The notes under the pieces: model-generated | Seen by the model: only the letters and a program-made list of their open reading frames with translations | What the model was told of the DNA's origin: nothing | Databases searched by the model: none | Shown here: one piece after another, positions 55,337-64,000 of the stretch | Position numbering within the stretch: the first letter of the stretch is position 1 | Layout of the letters: each line of letters opens with the position of its first letter | Program-made: the position numbers and the translations under genes | NCBI RefSeq assembly: GCF_030733205.1 | Contig: NZ_JASHJL010000018.1 | Location: 35,300 to 99,299 of the forward strand | Origin: Mameliella sp. MMSF_3455 | GTDB lineage: Bacteria > Pseudomonadota > Alphaproteobacteria > Rhodobacterales > Rhodobacteraceae | DNA length: 64,000 nucleotides | Direction of reading: 5' to 3'

Positions 55337-57181
55337 ATGCTGGACAGCGCACCGAACTCGCAGACCGCAGGACCGATCGCGCGGATCGACAAGCTGCGGG
55401 TGGAGTTCCAGACCAAGGACGGACCGGTCGTCGGCGTCGAGGACGTCAGTTTCGACATCGGTCCGGGGGAAACGGTCTGCGTGGTCGGCGAATCCGGCTC
55501 GGGCAAGTCGGTGTCCTCGCTCTCGCTGATGCGGCTGGTGGAATACGGTGGCGGCGACATCGCCGGCGGCCGGTTGCTGTTCGATCGCAAGGAGGGCGGC
55601 GAGGTCGACCTGCGCACCCTCGACCAGACGCATATGCGCAACATCCGCGGCAACGAGATCGGAATGATCTTCCAGGAGCCGATGACCGCGCTAAACCCTG
55701 TCTTCACGGTCAAGAAACAGCTGACAGAGGGGCTGCGCGTCCACCGCGGCATGAACGCGAAACAGGCCGAGGAGCGGGCCGTCGAACTCTTGCGCGAGGT
55801 GCGCATTCCCGAACCGGAACGCCGTCTGAACCAGTTCCCGCACGAACTGTCCGGCGGGATGCGTCAGCGCGTGGTGATCGCGATGGCAATGGCCTGCAAG
55901 CCGCGCCTGCTGATCGCCGACGAACCGACCACCGCGCTGGACGTGACGATCCAGGCGGAAATCCTCGCCCTCATGGACCGGCTCAAGCGTGAGACCGGCA
56001 CCGCGGTGATGTTCATCACCCACGACATGGCCGTGGTCGCCCAGATGGCCGACAAGGTCGTGGTCATGTTCCGCGGCAACAAGGTCGAGGAAGGCACCGT
56101 CGAGGAAATCTTCGAGAACCCGAAGCACCCCTATACCAAGGCGCTGCTGGCCGCCGTCCCCAAGCTGGGCGAGATGACCGGCAAGGACCTGCCCGAACCG
56201 ATGAAGCTGGTGGGCCGCGACGACCAGGATCTGAAACCCATCCCCGGCACCAACGAACCTTTGCTGACGGTCGAGGGGCTGACCACGCGTTTTGCGGTCA
56301 AGGGCGGGTTCTTTCGCCGTACCGTGGCCAATGTCCACGCGGTCGAGGACGTGTCCTTTGTCCTGAACAAGGGGCAGACGCTCAGCCTCGTGGGGGAATC
56401 CGGCTGCGGCAAGTCCACCGCCGGTCGGTCGATCCTGCGGCTGGTCGAACCGCTGGCGGGCAAGGTCGATCTCGACGGCACCGACGTCATGGCCTTGGGG
56501 ACCAACGGGCTGCGCGAGGCGCGGCGCGACATGCAGATGATCTTTCAGGATCCCTTCGCCTCGCTGAACCCGCAGCTGCAACTGGCCGACCAAGTGGCCG
56601 AGCCGATCCACAACTATGGCATCGAGACCGGCAGCGCGGTGTCCGACCATGTCGCGCAGCTCTTTGACCGGGTCGAACTGCCGCGCAGCTTCATGCGCCG
56701 CTATCCGCACGAACTGTCCGGCGGCCAGCGTCAGCGGATCGCCATTGCCCGCGCCTTGGCCCTGCGACCCCGTCTGATCGTCGCGGACGAGGCGGTTTCG
56801 GCGCTGGACGTCTCGGTGCAGGCGCAGGTCATCAACCTGATGATGGAACTGCAGGCGGACATGGGGCTGGGCTATCTCTTCATCAGCCACGACATGGCCG
56901 TGGTCGAACGGGTCAGCCATTACGTCGGCGTCATGTACCTGGGCCGGATCGTCGAACTGGGGCCGCGCCGCGCCGTCTTCGAGAATCCGCGCCACCCCTA
57001 TACACAGGCCCTGATGAAGGCGGTCCCGATCGCCGATCCGCGCCGTCGGAAGACGGAAAAGGACCTCAACTTCAAGCCGATCCCCTCACCGATCCACCCG
57101 GTCGGCTACGAGGCCGCGCCTTCGGAATACGAAGAGGTCAGCCCGGGCCACAAGGTGCTGATCACCGACAGCGGGTACTGA
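55337..57181 (+). CDS. Fused double ABC ATPase for peptide uptake (OppD-OppF type)
   Basis: 614 residues from ATG 55337. Two nucleotide-binding domains: Walker A GESGSGKS near residue 55 with [16 protein letters not shown] and [12 protein letters not shown], then GESGCGKST near 355 with [16 protein letters not shown] and [12 protein letters not shown]. Each half ends in the oligopeptide-type extension ([32 protein letters not shown]). The second Walker B reads DEAVS instead of DEPTS. It energises the divergent binding protein and permeases. Confidence 0.93.
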   Translation: MLDSAPNSQTAGPIARIDKLRVEFQTKDGPVVGVEDVSFDIGPGETVCVVGESGSGKSVSSLSLMRLVEYGGGDIAGGRLLFDRKEGGEVDLRTLDQTHMRNIRGNEIGMIFQEPMTALNPVFTVKKQLTEGLRVHRGMNAKQAEERAVELLREVRIPEPERRLNQFPHELSGGMRQRVVIAMAMACKPRLLIADEPTTALDVTIQAEILALMDRLKRETGTAVMFITHDMAVVAQMADKVVVMFRGNKVEEGTVEEIFENPKHPYTKALLAAVPKLGEMTGKDLPEPMKLVGRDDQDLKPIPGTNEPLLTVEGLTTRFAVKGGFFRRTVANVHAVEDVSFVLNKGQTLSLVGESGCGKSTAGRSILRLVEPLAGKVDLDGTDVMALGTNGLREARRDMQMIFQDPFASLNPQLQLADQVAEPIHNYGIETGSAVSDHVAQLFDRVELPRSFMRRYPHELSGGQRQRIAIARALALRPRLIVADEAVSALDVSVQAQVINLMMELQADMGLGYLFISHDMAVVERVSHYVGVMYLGRIVELGPRRAVFENPRHPYTQALMKAVPIADPRRRKTEKDLNFKPIPSPIHPVGYEAAPSEYEEVSPGHKVLITDSGY

Positions 57182-57193
57182 CGGGGGCAGGGC

Positions 57194-57586
57194 GTGGCGG
57201 CGGGCCTGCGGATCTGGCGGTTCGACGGCCCGCCCCCTTGTTCGCCCGATGATCCCCGCATGGACCAGTCGCCGCTGATCGAGGCGCTGGCCGGTCCTTG
57301 CCCGGCGATCCCCTTTGGTCCGCAGGCCGACCTGCGCGCCGTCTTCGACCGCCATCTGCCGGGCCTGCGGTGGAACGACAGCGGCGATGCGGGCTTTTAC
57401 AGGCGCGACCGCTTTCGGATCCAGCTTCGGTTGCCCGGACCTGACAGCCGGGCCATCAGCCTGGCCATCGACGAATGGGGCGCCACGGAACGCCTGCTGC
57501 GCGCGATCGAGGCCGAGAACCCGGACTGGTACTGCACCTGGTACGGCGGAACCTGGCTGCGCGACGCGCCCGTCGGAGGGGGCTGA
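57194..57586 (+). CDS. Conserved hypothetical protein, 130 aa
   Basis: GTG start 12 bp after the ATPase stop; an ATG at 57260 is a shorter option. A small soluble protein with WRFDGPPPCSPDDP, RRDRFRIQLRLPGPDSRAISLAIDEWGATERLLRAIEAENPDWYCTWYGGTW. No family recognised. It is 3 bp from the next gene, so part of the same unit. Confidence 0.6.
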   Translation: MAAGLRIWRFDGPPPCSPDDPRMDQSPLIEALAGPCPAIPFGPQADLRAVFDRHLPGLRWNDSGDAGFYRRDRFRIQLRLPGPDSRAISLAIDEWGATERLLRAIEAENPDWYCTWYGGTWLRDAPVGGG

Positions 57587-57589
57587 GCG

Positions 57590-58471
57590 ATGCGGGCCCT
57601 GCGCAAGTCCCTGGCCCTGCTGGTGTTGTTGGTGTCCGCCTGCGGGAAGCCGCAGGCGCCGCCCGCGCGCAGCGCCGATGTCCTGCGCGTGGCCAGTCAC
57701 AACGTGCATTTCATCCGCATGACCCAGGCGCGCGGCCCCTGGTCCCTGGCCGACTGGGAGGCGCGCAAACAGGCGTTGGACGCGGTGTTCAAGGAGGCGG
57801 ACGCCGATCTCGTCGCCTTTCAGGAAATGGTCAGCATCGGCCCGGACGAGAACCGCGACGTGAACCTGGCGCGCGACTGGCTGTTGTCCCGCAACCCGGG
57901 CTACGGCCTTGCCGCGACGGGCGACTGGCGACGCTTTCCCACCCGCCAGCCGATCTTCTACCGCACCGACCGTCTGCGCCTGCTTGACCAGGGCTGGTTC
58001 CTCTACGACGCGCCCGAGGTCGTCGAAAAAGAGCGCCAGCGCCAGGGGTTCTGGTTGTATTTCGCGTCCTGGGCGGTTTTCGCCGGGCCGGACGGGCGCC
58101 CGTTCCGGGTCTACAACGTGCATTTCCACTTTCGCGACGGCGCCAAGCGGCGTCGCGCGGCCCGCCGCCTTGCAGCACATGTCACGCCGATGCTGCAGCA
58201 GGGAATGCCGGTCATCGTGCTGGGCGACATGAACGCGCTCCCGGGCTGGCGGACGGTGCGCATCCTGCGCGAGGCCGGGCTGCACACCCATGACCCGCGC
58301 GGCAGTTCGTTCCACTTCAACCGCGGTCTGCACATCCTGCCCGCCATTGACCGGCTGGGACGCGCGTCCGGCGTGCAGCTTGTGGGCGGTCCCTGGGGGC
58401 TGCATGGCAAAAGGGCAGGTGACTGGCCCTCGGATCACTACCCGGTGGTTGCGGATATCGCCCTGCCGTGA
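57590..58471 (+). CDS. Endonuclease/exonuclease/phosphatase-family lipoprotein
   Basis: 293 residues. A lipoprotein signal with lipobox VSAC (Cys18). The EEP fold is marked by VASHNVHFIRM, VAFQEMVSIGPDENRD (Mg-binding Glu), VYNVHFHFRDG, VIVLGDMNALPGW and SDHYPVVADI. Such exported members hydrolyse phosphodiester or phosphomonoester bonds; substrate unknown. Between the ABC ATPase unit and argE. Confidence 0.88.
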   Translation: MRALRKSLALLVLLVSACGKPQAPPARSADVLRVASHNVHFIRMTQARGPWSLADWEARKQALDAVFKEADADLVAFQEMVSIGPDENRDVNLARDWLLSRNPGYGLAATGDWRRFPTRQPIFYRTDRLRLLDQGWFLYDAPEVVEKERQRQGFWLYFASWAVFAGPDGRPFRVYNVHFHFRDGAKRRRAARRLAAHVTPMLQQGMPVIVLGDMNALPGWRTVRILREAGLHTHDPRGSSFHFNRGLHILPAIDRLGRASGVQLVGGPWGLHGKRAGDWPSDHYPVVADIALP

Positions 58472-58510
58472 CAGGCATAAGCCATCCGACACATCAAGAA
58501 CGAGGTGAGA

Positions 58511-59671
58511 ATGGCCGAGGTGCTGTCCCCCCGTGCGCTGCTGGACAAGCTGGTGAGCTTTGCCACCGTCAGCCGCGACACCAACCTGCCGCTGATCGAC
58601 TGGGTGCAGGACTATCTCGCCTCGCACGGGATCGAGGCGGGGCGCCACGTCAAGCCGGACGAGCCGGAAAAGGCCGCACTTTTTGCCCATGTGGGGCCGG
58701 ACGAAGAGGGCGGCGTGGTGCTGTCGGGCCATACGGACGTGGTGCCGGTCGATGGGCAGGACTGGTCCACGGACCCTTTCACGGTGACTGAAAGGGACGG
58801 CCGCCTCTACGGGCGCGGCACCACCGACATGAAGGGGTTCGACGCGCTGGCGATCTGGGCCCTGGTCGAGGCCAAGAGGCGCGGTGTCACGCGCCCGCTG
58901 CAGATCGCATTGTCCTATGACGAGGAAATCGGCTGTGCCGGTGCGCCGCCGCTGATCGAGGCCATGTCCGGCCTGCCGCGTGCCCGCGACGTGATCGTCG
59001 GGGAGCCGACCATGATGAAGGCGGTGACCGGCCATAAGGGCGGCGTGACCTACTGGGTGCATGTGCACGGCTTCGAGGTCCACAGCTCGCTGCTGCACAC
59101 CGGGGTCAGCGCGATCATGTGGGGGGCCAAGATGATCGACTGGGCCAACCAGCTGAACGCCGAGTTGCAGGCGGCGGAGCCGGTCGGCATGGCCGGGCTG
59201 TTCGACCCGCCATATACCAACGTCCACGTCGGCCAGATCCGGGGGGGCACCGCTCATAACATCGCGGCCAAGGATTGCGAGTTCGGCTTTGGTTATCGCG
59301 TGGTGCCGGGCGAGACGCTGGACCAGTGGCGGCGCCTGACCGAGGACAAGGCCGCCGAGCTTACCGCGCAGATGCAACAGGTCCGATTGGAGACCCGGAT
59401 CGAGCTGGAAGAGAAATTCAGCCTGCCGCCCTTTGCCCCGGAAACGGACAATACCGCCGAGGCGCTGGTCCGCCAGATCACCGGCGACAACTCGGAGAAT
59501 TTCGTCAGCTACGGCACCGAGGCGAGCCATTTCCAGGTCGCAGGCTACAAGGCCGTGGTCTGCGGCCCGGGCAGCATCACCGTCGCGCATCAACCGGACG
59601 AGTACATCACCCTGGCACAGTTCGAGGAAGGCCGGCGGTTCATGGAACGCCTGCTGGAGCGCCTGGCATGA
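58511..59671 (+). CDS. argE: Acetylornithine deacetylase (ArgE-type M20 peptidase)
   Basis: 386 residues from ATG 58511 (GTG two codons upstream is less likely). M20 metal motifs: LSGHTDVVPVDGQDW, GRGTTDMKGF and YDEEIGCAG; a dimerisation domain with KGGVTYWVHVHGFEVHSS. The sequence matches alphaproteobacterial ArgE, which releases ornithine from N-acetylornithine. Near peptide-uptake genes, so a broader deacylase role is possible. Confidence 0.9.
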   Translation: MAEVLSPRALLDKLVSFATVSRDTNLPLIDWVQDYLASHGIEAGRHVKPDEPEKAALFAHVGPDEEGGVVLSGHTDVVPVDGQDWSTDPFTVTERDGRLYGRGTTDMKGFDALAIWALVEAKRRGVTRPLQIALSYDEEIGCAGAPPLIEAMSGLPRARDVIVGEPTMMKAVTGHKGGVTYWVHVHGFEVHSSLLHTGVSAIMWGAKMIDWANQLNAELQAAEPVGMAGLFDPPYTNVHVGQIRGGTAHNIAAKDCEFGFGYRVVPGETLDQWRRLTEDKAAELTAQMQQVRLETRIELEEKFSLPPFAPETDNTAEALVRQITGDNSENFVSYGTEASHFQVAGYKAVVCGPGSITVAHQPDEYITLAQFEEGRRFMERLLERLA

Positions 59672-59685
59672 CCGGTTCGCTGCAA

Positions 59686-59745
59686 GGGGGCGCTGCCCCC
59701 TCGGCCTTCGGCCTCACCCCCGGAGTATTTCGGCAGAGAAGAAGC
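59686..59745 (+). repeat. GGGGGC/CCCCCGGAGTATTT intergenic element, copy 2
   Basis: Hairpin GGGGGC-GCT-GCCCCC at 59686-59700, then a TCGGCCTTCGGCC hairpin and CCCCCGGAGTATTTCGG with an A/G-rich tail. Starts 15 nt after the argE stop; compare the copy at 29375. Confidence 0.6.
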
Positions 59746-59831
59746 AGGGGCGCGCGCGGTGCTTGTTCTCTGGTAAAATACGGCGCCGCGACATTCGGGA
59801 AGGGCGCCTGTGCCGGGCAAGGGGGGGCAGG

Positions 59832-61175
59832 ATGAGATTTCCCTATCACGAGATGGGAGAGGTGGAGTTTTCAGATCCTCTGCCCGAGGCCGTCGACCTT
59901 GCGGTGATCGGTGGCGGGGTGATCGGTGTGTCGACCGCGCTCTTCGCGGCCCGCCGGGGGCTGAAGGTCGTGCTGTTGGAGAAAGGCCGGGTCGCCGGTG
60001 AGCAGTCCTCGCGCAACTGGGGCTGGATCCGGGTGCAGGGGCGCGACAAGGCCGAGATCCCCATCGCGCTTGAGGCGCAGGACCTGTGGCAGGCGCTGGA
60101 CGCGGAATGTGGCGGACGTCTGGGCACGCGCACCGTTGGGGTCAGCTATCTGGCCCGTGACGAGGCCGAGATGGCGGCTTTCGAAGGCTGGCTGGACGAG
60201 GCCAGGGGGCTTGGCGTCAGCTCGGAACTGCTGGGGCGGACGCAGATGCTGCGCCTGCTGGACTATCCGCGCGGCCCCTGGGTCGGGGCCCTGCACACGC
60301 CCACCGACATGAAAGGCGAACCCTCGGTCGCGGTGCCGGAACTGGCGCGGCTGGCGCGGGCCGAGGGCGCGGCGATTGCCGAGAGCTGCGCCGTACGCGG
60401 GCTGGACCGGCAGGCCGGGCGCGTGACCGGTGTCATCACCGAGAAAGGCCGCGTCCGGACGCAGGCCGTTGTCCTGGCCGGGGGCGCATGGTCTTCGCTG
60501 TTCCTGCGCCGGCACGGGGTGGACATTCCGCAGCTTGCGGTGCGTTCGACCGCGCTGGCCACGCAGCCCTTGCCGCCGGTGGTGGGGACGGCGGCGGTGG
60601 ACGACCGGCTGGCCTTTCGTCCGCGCGCCGATGGCGGCTATACGCTGGCGCCCGCCGCTTTCGGCGAGTTGTACCTTGGCCCGGATCTCCTGCGGCACCT
60701 GCACCACTACCTGCCGCTGGCCATGACCGGTGAATTCGACATCCACCCGCGCGGGCCGCAACCGCGCCACTGGCCCGATGCCTTTTCCACCCCGCGCCAC
60801 TGGAGCGGGGCCGAAGAGAGCCCGTTCGAGCGGATGCGCATCCTCGATCCCGCGCCCAATGGCGGCAAGGTCTCGGAGATCATGCGGCGGTTCGGCCAGA
60901 TCTATCCGGATGCGGCGCCGGTCCGGGCGCAGGACGCCTGGGCGGGCATGATCGACGTGCTGCCGGACGTGGTGCCGGTGGTGGACCAGGTCGCGCAGAT
61001 CCCCGGGTTGACGGTGGTGACGGGCATGTGCGGGCATGGGTTCGGCATCGGTCCCGGCTTTGGCCGGGTGGCCGTCGACCTGGCCACCGGGGGGCAGCCT
61101 GGCCATGACCTGGACCGGTTCCGCATGTCGCGCTTCTTTGACGGGTCGCGGTTGCAGCCTGGCCCCAATCTCTGA
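59832..61175 (+). CDS. FAD-dependent oxidoreductase (DAO/DadA-like)
   Basis: 447 residues from ATG 59832. The dinucleotide fold is AVIGGGVIGVSTALFAARRGLKVVLLEKG, followed by GEQSSRNWGWIRVQGRD, typical of the DAO family of amine/amino-acid oxidases, and ends MCGHGFGIGPGFGRVAVDL. It probably oxidises a D- or N-substituted amino acid or a polyamine. It precedes the two M20 hydrolases. Confidence 0.88.
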   Translation: MRFPYHEMGEVEFSDPLPEAVDLAVIGGGVIGVSTALFAARRGLKVVLLEKGRVAGEQSSRNWGWIRVQGRDKAEIPIALEAQDLWQALDAECGGRLGTRTVGVSYLARDEAEMAAFEGWLDEARGLGVSSELLGRTQMLRLLDYPRGPWVGALHTPTDMKGEPSVAVPELARLARAEGAAIAESCAVRGLDRQAGRVTGVITEKGRVRTQAVVLAGGAWSSLFLRRHGVDIPQLAVRSTALATQPLPPVVGTAAVDDRLAFRPRADGGYTLAPAAFGELYLGPDLLRHLHHYLPLAMTGEFDIHPRGPQPRHWPDAFSTPRHWSGAEESPFERMRILDPAPNGGKVSEIMRRFGQIYPDAAPVRAQDAWAGMIDVLPDVVPVVDQVAQIPGLTVVTGMCGHGFGIGPGFGRVAVDLATGGQPGHDLDRFRMSRFFDGSRLQPGPNL

Positions 61176-61228
61176 GGCTTGCGAAGGCGGCCGCATGGGC
61201 GCAGGATCATGGGCAAAGGAGAGACCCG

Positions 61229-62395
61229 ATGCCCGTGAAGAACCGTATCGCCGACTGGCAGGAGGACCTGACCGCATGGCGCCGCCACCTGCATGCACAT
61301 CCCGAGCTGCGTTTCGAGGAACATGAGACCGCGCGTTTCGTGGCCGAAAAGCTGCGGGGTTTCGGCTGTGACGAAGTGATCGAGGGTGTGGGCCAGACCG
61401 GCGTCGTCGCGGTGATCCGGGGACGGCAGGGCGGGTCCGGGCGCACCGTGGCCTTCCGGGCCGACATGGACGCGCTGCCGATTTTGGAACAGACTGGGGC
61501 GGATCATGCCTCGACCATACCGGGCAAGATGCACGCCTGTGGCCATGACGGCCATACCACGATGCTGCTGGGCGCCTGCCGGTATCTCGCCGAGACGCGC
61601 AATTTCGACGGCACCGTCGTGGCGCTGTTCCAGCCGGCCGAAGAAGGCAGCGGCGGGGCCAAGGCGATGATCGGGGACGGGGTGTTCGACCGGTTCAAGG
61701 TGGACGAAGTCTATGCCATGCACAACTGGCCGGGGCTGGCGCAGGGCCATTTCGCGACGAGGCCGGGGCCTTTCCTGGCCTCTGCCGACAAGTTCGAGAT
61801 CCGCGTGACGGGCAAGGGCGGCCACGGCGCTATGCCGCATCTTGCGGTGGACACCAACCTGGCGGCGGCCCAGATCGTCACCGCGCTGCATTCGATCCCT
61901 TCGCGCGATGTGAACGCGCAGAACGCAGTGGTGATTTCCGTCTGCGGGATGAAATCCGAGACCTTCACCTACAACGTGCTGCCCGATGCGGTCACGCTGA
62001 TCGGCACGGTGCGCCAGTATGATGTCGCAGATCGCGACACGATGCGCAGCCGGATCCGCCAGATCGCCGAGGCAACTGCCCTGGCCCACGGGGCGCAGGC
62101 GGAGATGGCGTATATCGAGGGCGTGGATCCGCTGGTGAATGCCGAGGCACAGGCGGCCATGGCCGCCGACGCGGGCGAGGCGGTGTCCGGCCACGTGGAC
62201 CGCGAGGCGCCGCGCGTGATGGGCAGCGAGGATTTCGGCGACATGCTGCGGGTGCGTCCCGGGGCCTTTGTCTTCATCGGCAATGGCGACAGCGCCGACC
62301 TGCACAACCCGGCCTATGATTTCGACGATGCCATCGCGCCGGTGGGGGCCAGCTGGTTCGCCACCCTGGCCGAGACACGGATGCCCCTGGGCTGA
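61229..62395 (+). CDS. M20 amidohydrolase / aminoacylase, copy 1
   Basis: 388 residues. M20D marks: WRRHLHAHPELRFEEHET, HACGHDGHTTML, FQPAEEG, MHNWPGLAQG and the closing GSEDFG. Such enzymes remove acyl groups from N-acyl amino acids (hippurate, N-acetyl). It has a close paralog directly downstream; both begin MPVKNR. Confidence 0.93.
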   Translation: MPVKNRIADWQEDLTAWRRHLHAHPELRFEEHETARFVAEKLRGFGCDEVIEGVGQTGVVAVIRGRQGGSGRTVAFRADMDALPILEQTGADHASTIPGKMHACGHDGHTTMLLGACRYLAETRNFDGTVVALFQPAEEGSGGAKAMIGDGVFDRFKVDEVYAMHNWPGLAQGHFATRPGPFLASADKFEIRVTGKGGHGAMPHLAVDTNLAAAQIVTALHSIPSRDVNAQNAVVISVCGMKSETFTYNVLPDAVTLIGTVRQYDVADRDTMRSRIRQIAEATALAHGAQAEMAYIEGVDPLVNAEAQAAMAADAGEAVSGHVDREAPRVMGSEDFGDMLRVRPGAFVFIGNGDSADLHNPAYDFDDAIAPVGASWFATLAETRMPLG

Positions 62396-62538
62396 GCAGC
62401 GCGGGACGCCGGGGCAGGGGCGACGCGCGGTCGTGGTTGCGCCCCGCACGACGGTGCATATGTTGAACCCCATAACCGCATGGCGCCCCAAGGACCCTCT
62501 GCGGCGCAACGAACACTCACGACAACAAGGAGGCCGAG

Positions 62539-63705
62539 ATGCCCGTCAAGAACCGCTTTGCCGAACTGCAGGACGAGATCACCGCCTGGCGCCGAGACCT
62601 GCATGAACACCCCGAGATCCTGTTCGAAACGCACCGGACCTCGGCCCTGGTCGAGGAAAAGCTGAAGGAGTTCGGCTGTGACGAGGTGGTGACCGGTATC
62701 GGCCGCACTGGTGTTGTGGGCGTCATCAAGGGACGGGGAAATGGCTCTGGCAAGGTGATCGGGTTGCGCGCCGACATGGACGCGCTGCCGATCCACGAAC
62801 AGACCGGCGTTGACTATGCCTCGAAGACCGATGGCGCCATGCACGCCTGCGGCCACGACGGTCACACCGCCATGCTGCTGGGCGCGGCGAAATACCTGAG
62901 CGAGACGCGCAATTTCGACGGCACCGTCGTGGTGATCTTCCAGCCCGCCGAGGAAGGCGGCGGCGGCGGCAAGGAGATGTGCGATGACGGCATGATGGAG
63001 CGTTGGGGCATCCAGGAAGTCTACGGGATGCACAACTGGCCGGGCCGCCCGGTCGGGTCCTTCGCGATCCGCGAGGGGGCCTTCTTTGCCGCGACCGACC
63101 AGTTCGAGATCAACCTCGAAGGCCGCGGCGGTCACGCCGCCAAGCCGCATGAGACCGTGGACACCACGGTGATGGCGTCCCAGCTGGTGCTGGCCATGCA
63201 GACCATCGCGGCGCGCAACGCCGATCCGGTGGACCAGGTGGTTGTCTCCGTCACATCCTTCGAGACCTCGTCCAAGGCTTTCAACGTGATCCCGCAAAAG
63301 GTGTTCCTGCGCGGCACCGTGCGCACCCAGTCGGCGGAAATGCGCGACCTGGCGGAACAGCGGATCAAGGAGATCGCGGCCGGCGTGGCGGCCACCTATG
63401 GCGGTACGGCCGAGGTGATCTATCACCGCGGCTACCCGGTCATGGTCAACCATCCCGAGCAGACCGAGTTTGCCCGCGAAGTTGCGAAAGAGGTGTCCGG
63501 AGGCATCGACGAGGCCCCCATCGTCATGGGCGGCGAGGATTTCGCCTACATGCTGGAGGAACGCCCCGGCGCCTACATCCTTGTGGGCAATGGCGACACG
63601 GCGATGGTTCACCACCCGGAATACAACTTCAACGACGACGCGATCCCGGCGGGCTGTTCCTGGTGGGCGGAGATCGTCGAACGCCGGATGCCACTGGCCT
63701 CCTGA
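62539..63705 (+). CDS. M20 amidohydrolase / aminoacylase, copy 2
   Basis: 388 residues, the same length as the upstream copy. WRRDLHEHPEILFETHRT, HACGHDGHTAML, FQPAEEG, MHNWPGRPVG and MGGEDFA. The metal ligands are all kept, so both copies should be active, probably on different acyl amino acids. A 31-bp stretch around AATTTCGACGGCACCGTCG is identical in both genes, pointing to tandem duplication. Confidence 0.93.
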   Translation: MPVKNRFAELQDEITAWRRDLHEHPEILFETHRTSALVEEKLKEFGCDEVVTGIGRTGVVGVIKGRGNGSGKVIGLRADMDALPIHEQTGVDYASKTDGAMHACGHDGHTAMLLGAAKYLSETRNFDGTVVVIFQPAEEGGGGGKEMCDDGMMERWGIQEVYGMHNWPGRPVGSFAIREGAFFAATDQFEINLEGRGGHAAKPHETVDTTVMASQLVLAMQTIAARNADPVDQVVVSVTSFETSSKAFNVIPQKVFLRGTVRTQSAEMRDLAEQRIKEIAAGVAATYGGTAEVIYHRGYPVMVNHPEQTEFAREVAKEVSGGIDEAPIVMGGEDFAYMLEERPGAYILVGNGDTAMVHHPEYNFNDDAIPAGCSWWAEIVERRMPLAS

Positions 63706-63751
63706 GGCCGCTTGCCCCCCCGGTGACGAGGGCACGTCTCAGGTGTTTACT

Positions 63752-64000
63752 GAAAGGTGCGAGGGGCCGGCCCGTCACACCGGAGGTGTGCGCTGAAAGG
63801 TGCGAGGGGCCAGCCCGTCACACCGGAGGTGTGCACTGAAAGGTGCGAGGGGCCAGCCCGTCACACCGGAGGTGTGCGCCGAAAGGTGCGAGGGGCCAGC
63901 CCGTCACACCGGAGGTGTGCGCCGAAAGGTGCGAGGGGCCAGCCCGTCACACCGGAGGTGTGCGCCGAAAGGTGCGAGGGGCCAGCCCGTCACACCGGAG
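63752..64000. repeat. 43-bp tandem repeat array (continues past window)
   Basis: Units start at 63752, 63795, 63838, 63881, 63924 and 63967, each 43 bp. The unit begins GAAAGGTGCGAGGGGCC and holds a CACACC-GGA-GGTGTG hairpin. Copies differ at a few sites (CCGG/CCAG; CGCT/CACT/CGCC). 43 is not a multiple of 3, and there are no unique spacers, so it is neither a coding repeat nor a CRISPR. The window ends inside the sixth unit. Confidence 0.95.

Noticed and set aside
63752..64000. Possible CRISPR array at the window end
   Set aside because: The whole 43-bp period is repeated; there are no unique spacers and no cas genes, so it is a tandem repeat.

Overview
The window reads as chromosomal DNA of a Roseobacter-group alphaproteobacterium (Rhodobacteraceae/Roseobacteraceae). 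The evidence is a high GC content with strong G/C preference at third codon positions, alphaproteobacterial-style gene order (a bolA/J-domain pair; yajC-secD-secF next to a Mth938-like gene and ccmABCDG), and many proteins typical of that group (DUF6314, DUF3422, DUF1223, DUF4396, Hint_2-domain proteins). I recognised no rRNA, tRNA, CRISPR array, integrase, transposase or phage genes.

Layout. 0-11.5 kb: J-domain protein (partial), bolA, gatB, an unknown 410-aa protein, an SLT-fold protein, an acyltransferase, an SDR enzyme, pepN, and a photolyase translationally coupled to a tiny DUF2256 protein. 11.6-17.4 kb: an RND efflux operon whose adaptor has a greatly elongated coiled-coil hairpin. 17.7-21.4 kb: yfgM-like, bamB-like and der genes (outer-membrane biogenesis and ribosome assembly). 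21.5-24.8 kb: a small secreted protein, a TspO-like protein, serS and a trypsin-like protease. 25.3-33.2 kb: yajC-secDF, a TauE/SafE permease, a Mth938-like protein, the cytochrome c maturation genes ccmABCDG and a diheme cytochrome c.

33.7-39.2 kb is the accessory block. Four genes, all on the minus strand, encode proteins with a conserved hedgehog/intein-type (Hint) module and C-terminal tail behind four unrelated N-terminal domains, with a TM2-domain gene among them and AT-richer, dyad-rich non-coding DNA between. All four keep the Hint Cys and TxxH residues and lack the C-terminal His-Asn of splicing inteins. This is the best candidate for an under-described system.

39.4-50.9 kb returns to household genes: acnA, a DUF1223 protein, an LpxL/HtrB-type acyltransferase, an isolated fliG, purB with two small followers, DUF6314, DUF3422 and a YeeE/YedE transporter. 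51.3-63.7 kb looks like a peptide and amino-acid scavenging region: a family-5 oligopeptide ABC importer (binding protein and two permeases on one strand, a fused double ATPase divergent on the other), a small unknown protein, a lipoprotein of the endonuclease/exonuclease/phosphatase fold, an ArgE-type deacetylase, a FAD-dependent amine/amino-acid oxidase and two tandem M20 amidohydrolases. The window ends inside a 43-bp tandem repeat.

Several non-coding repeats stand out: a 75-bp two-hairpin element found twice, each time 7 nt after a stop codon; a GGGGGC/CCCCCGGAGTATTT intergenic element found twice; and a near-perfect cluster of GTAC-centred palindromes between the convergent bolA and gatB genes.
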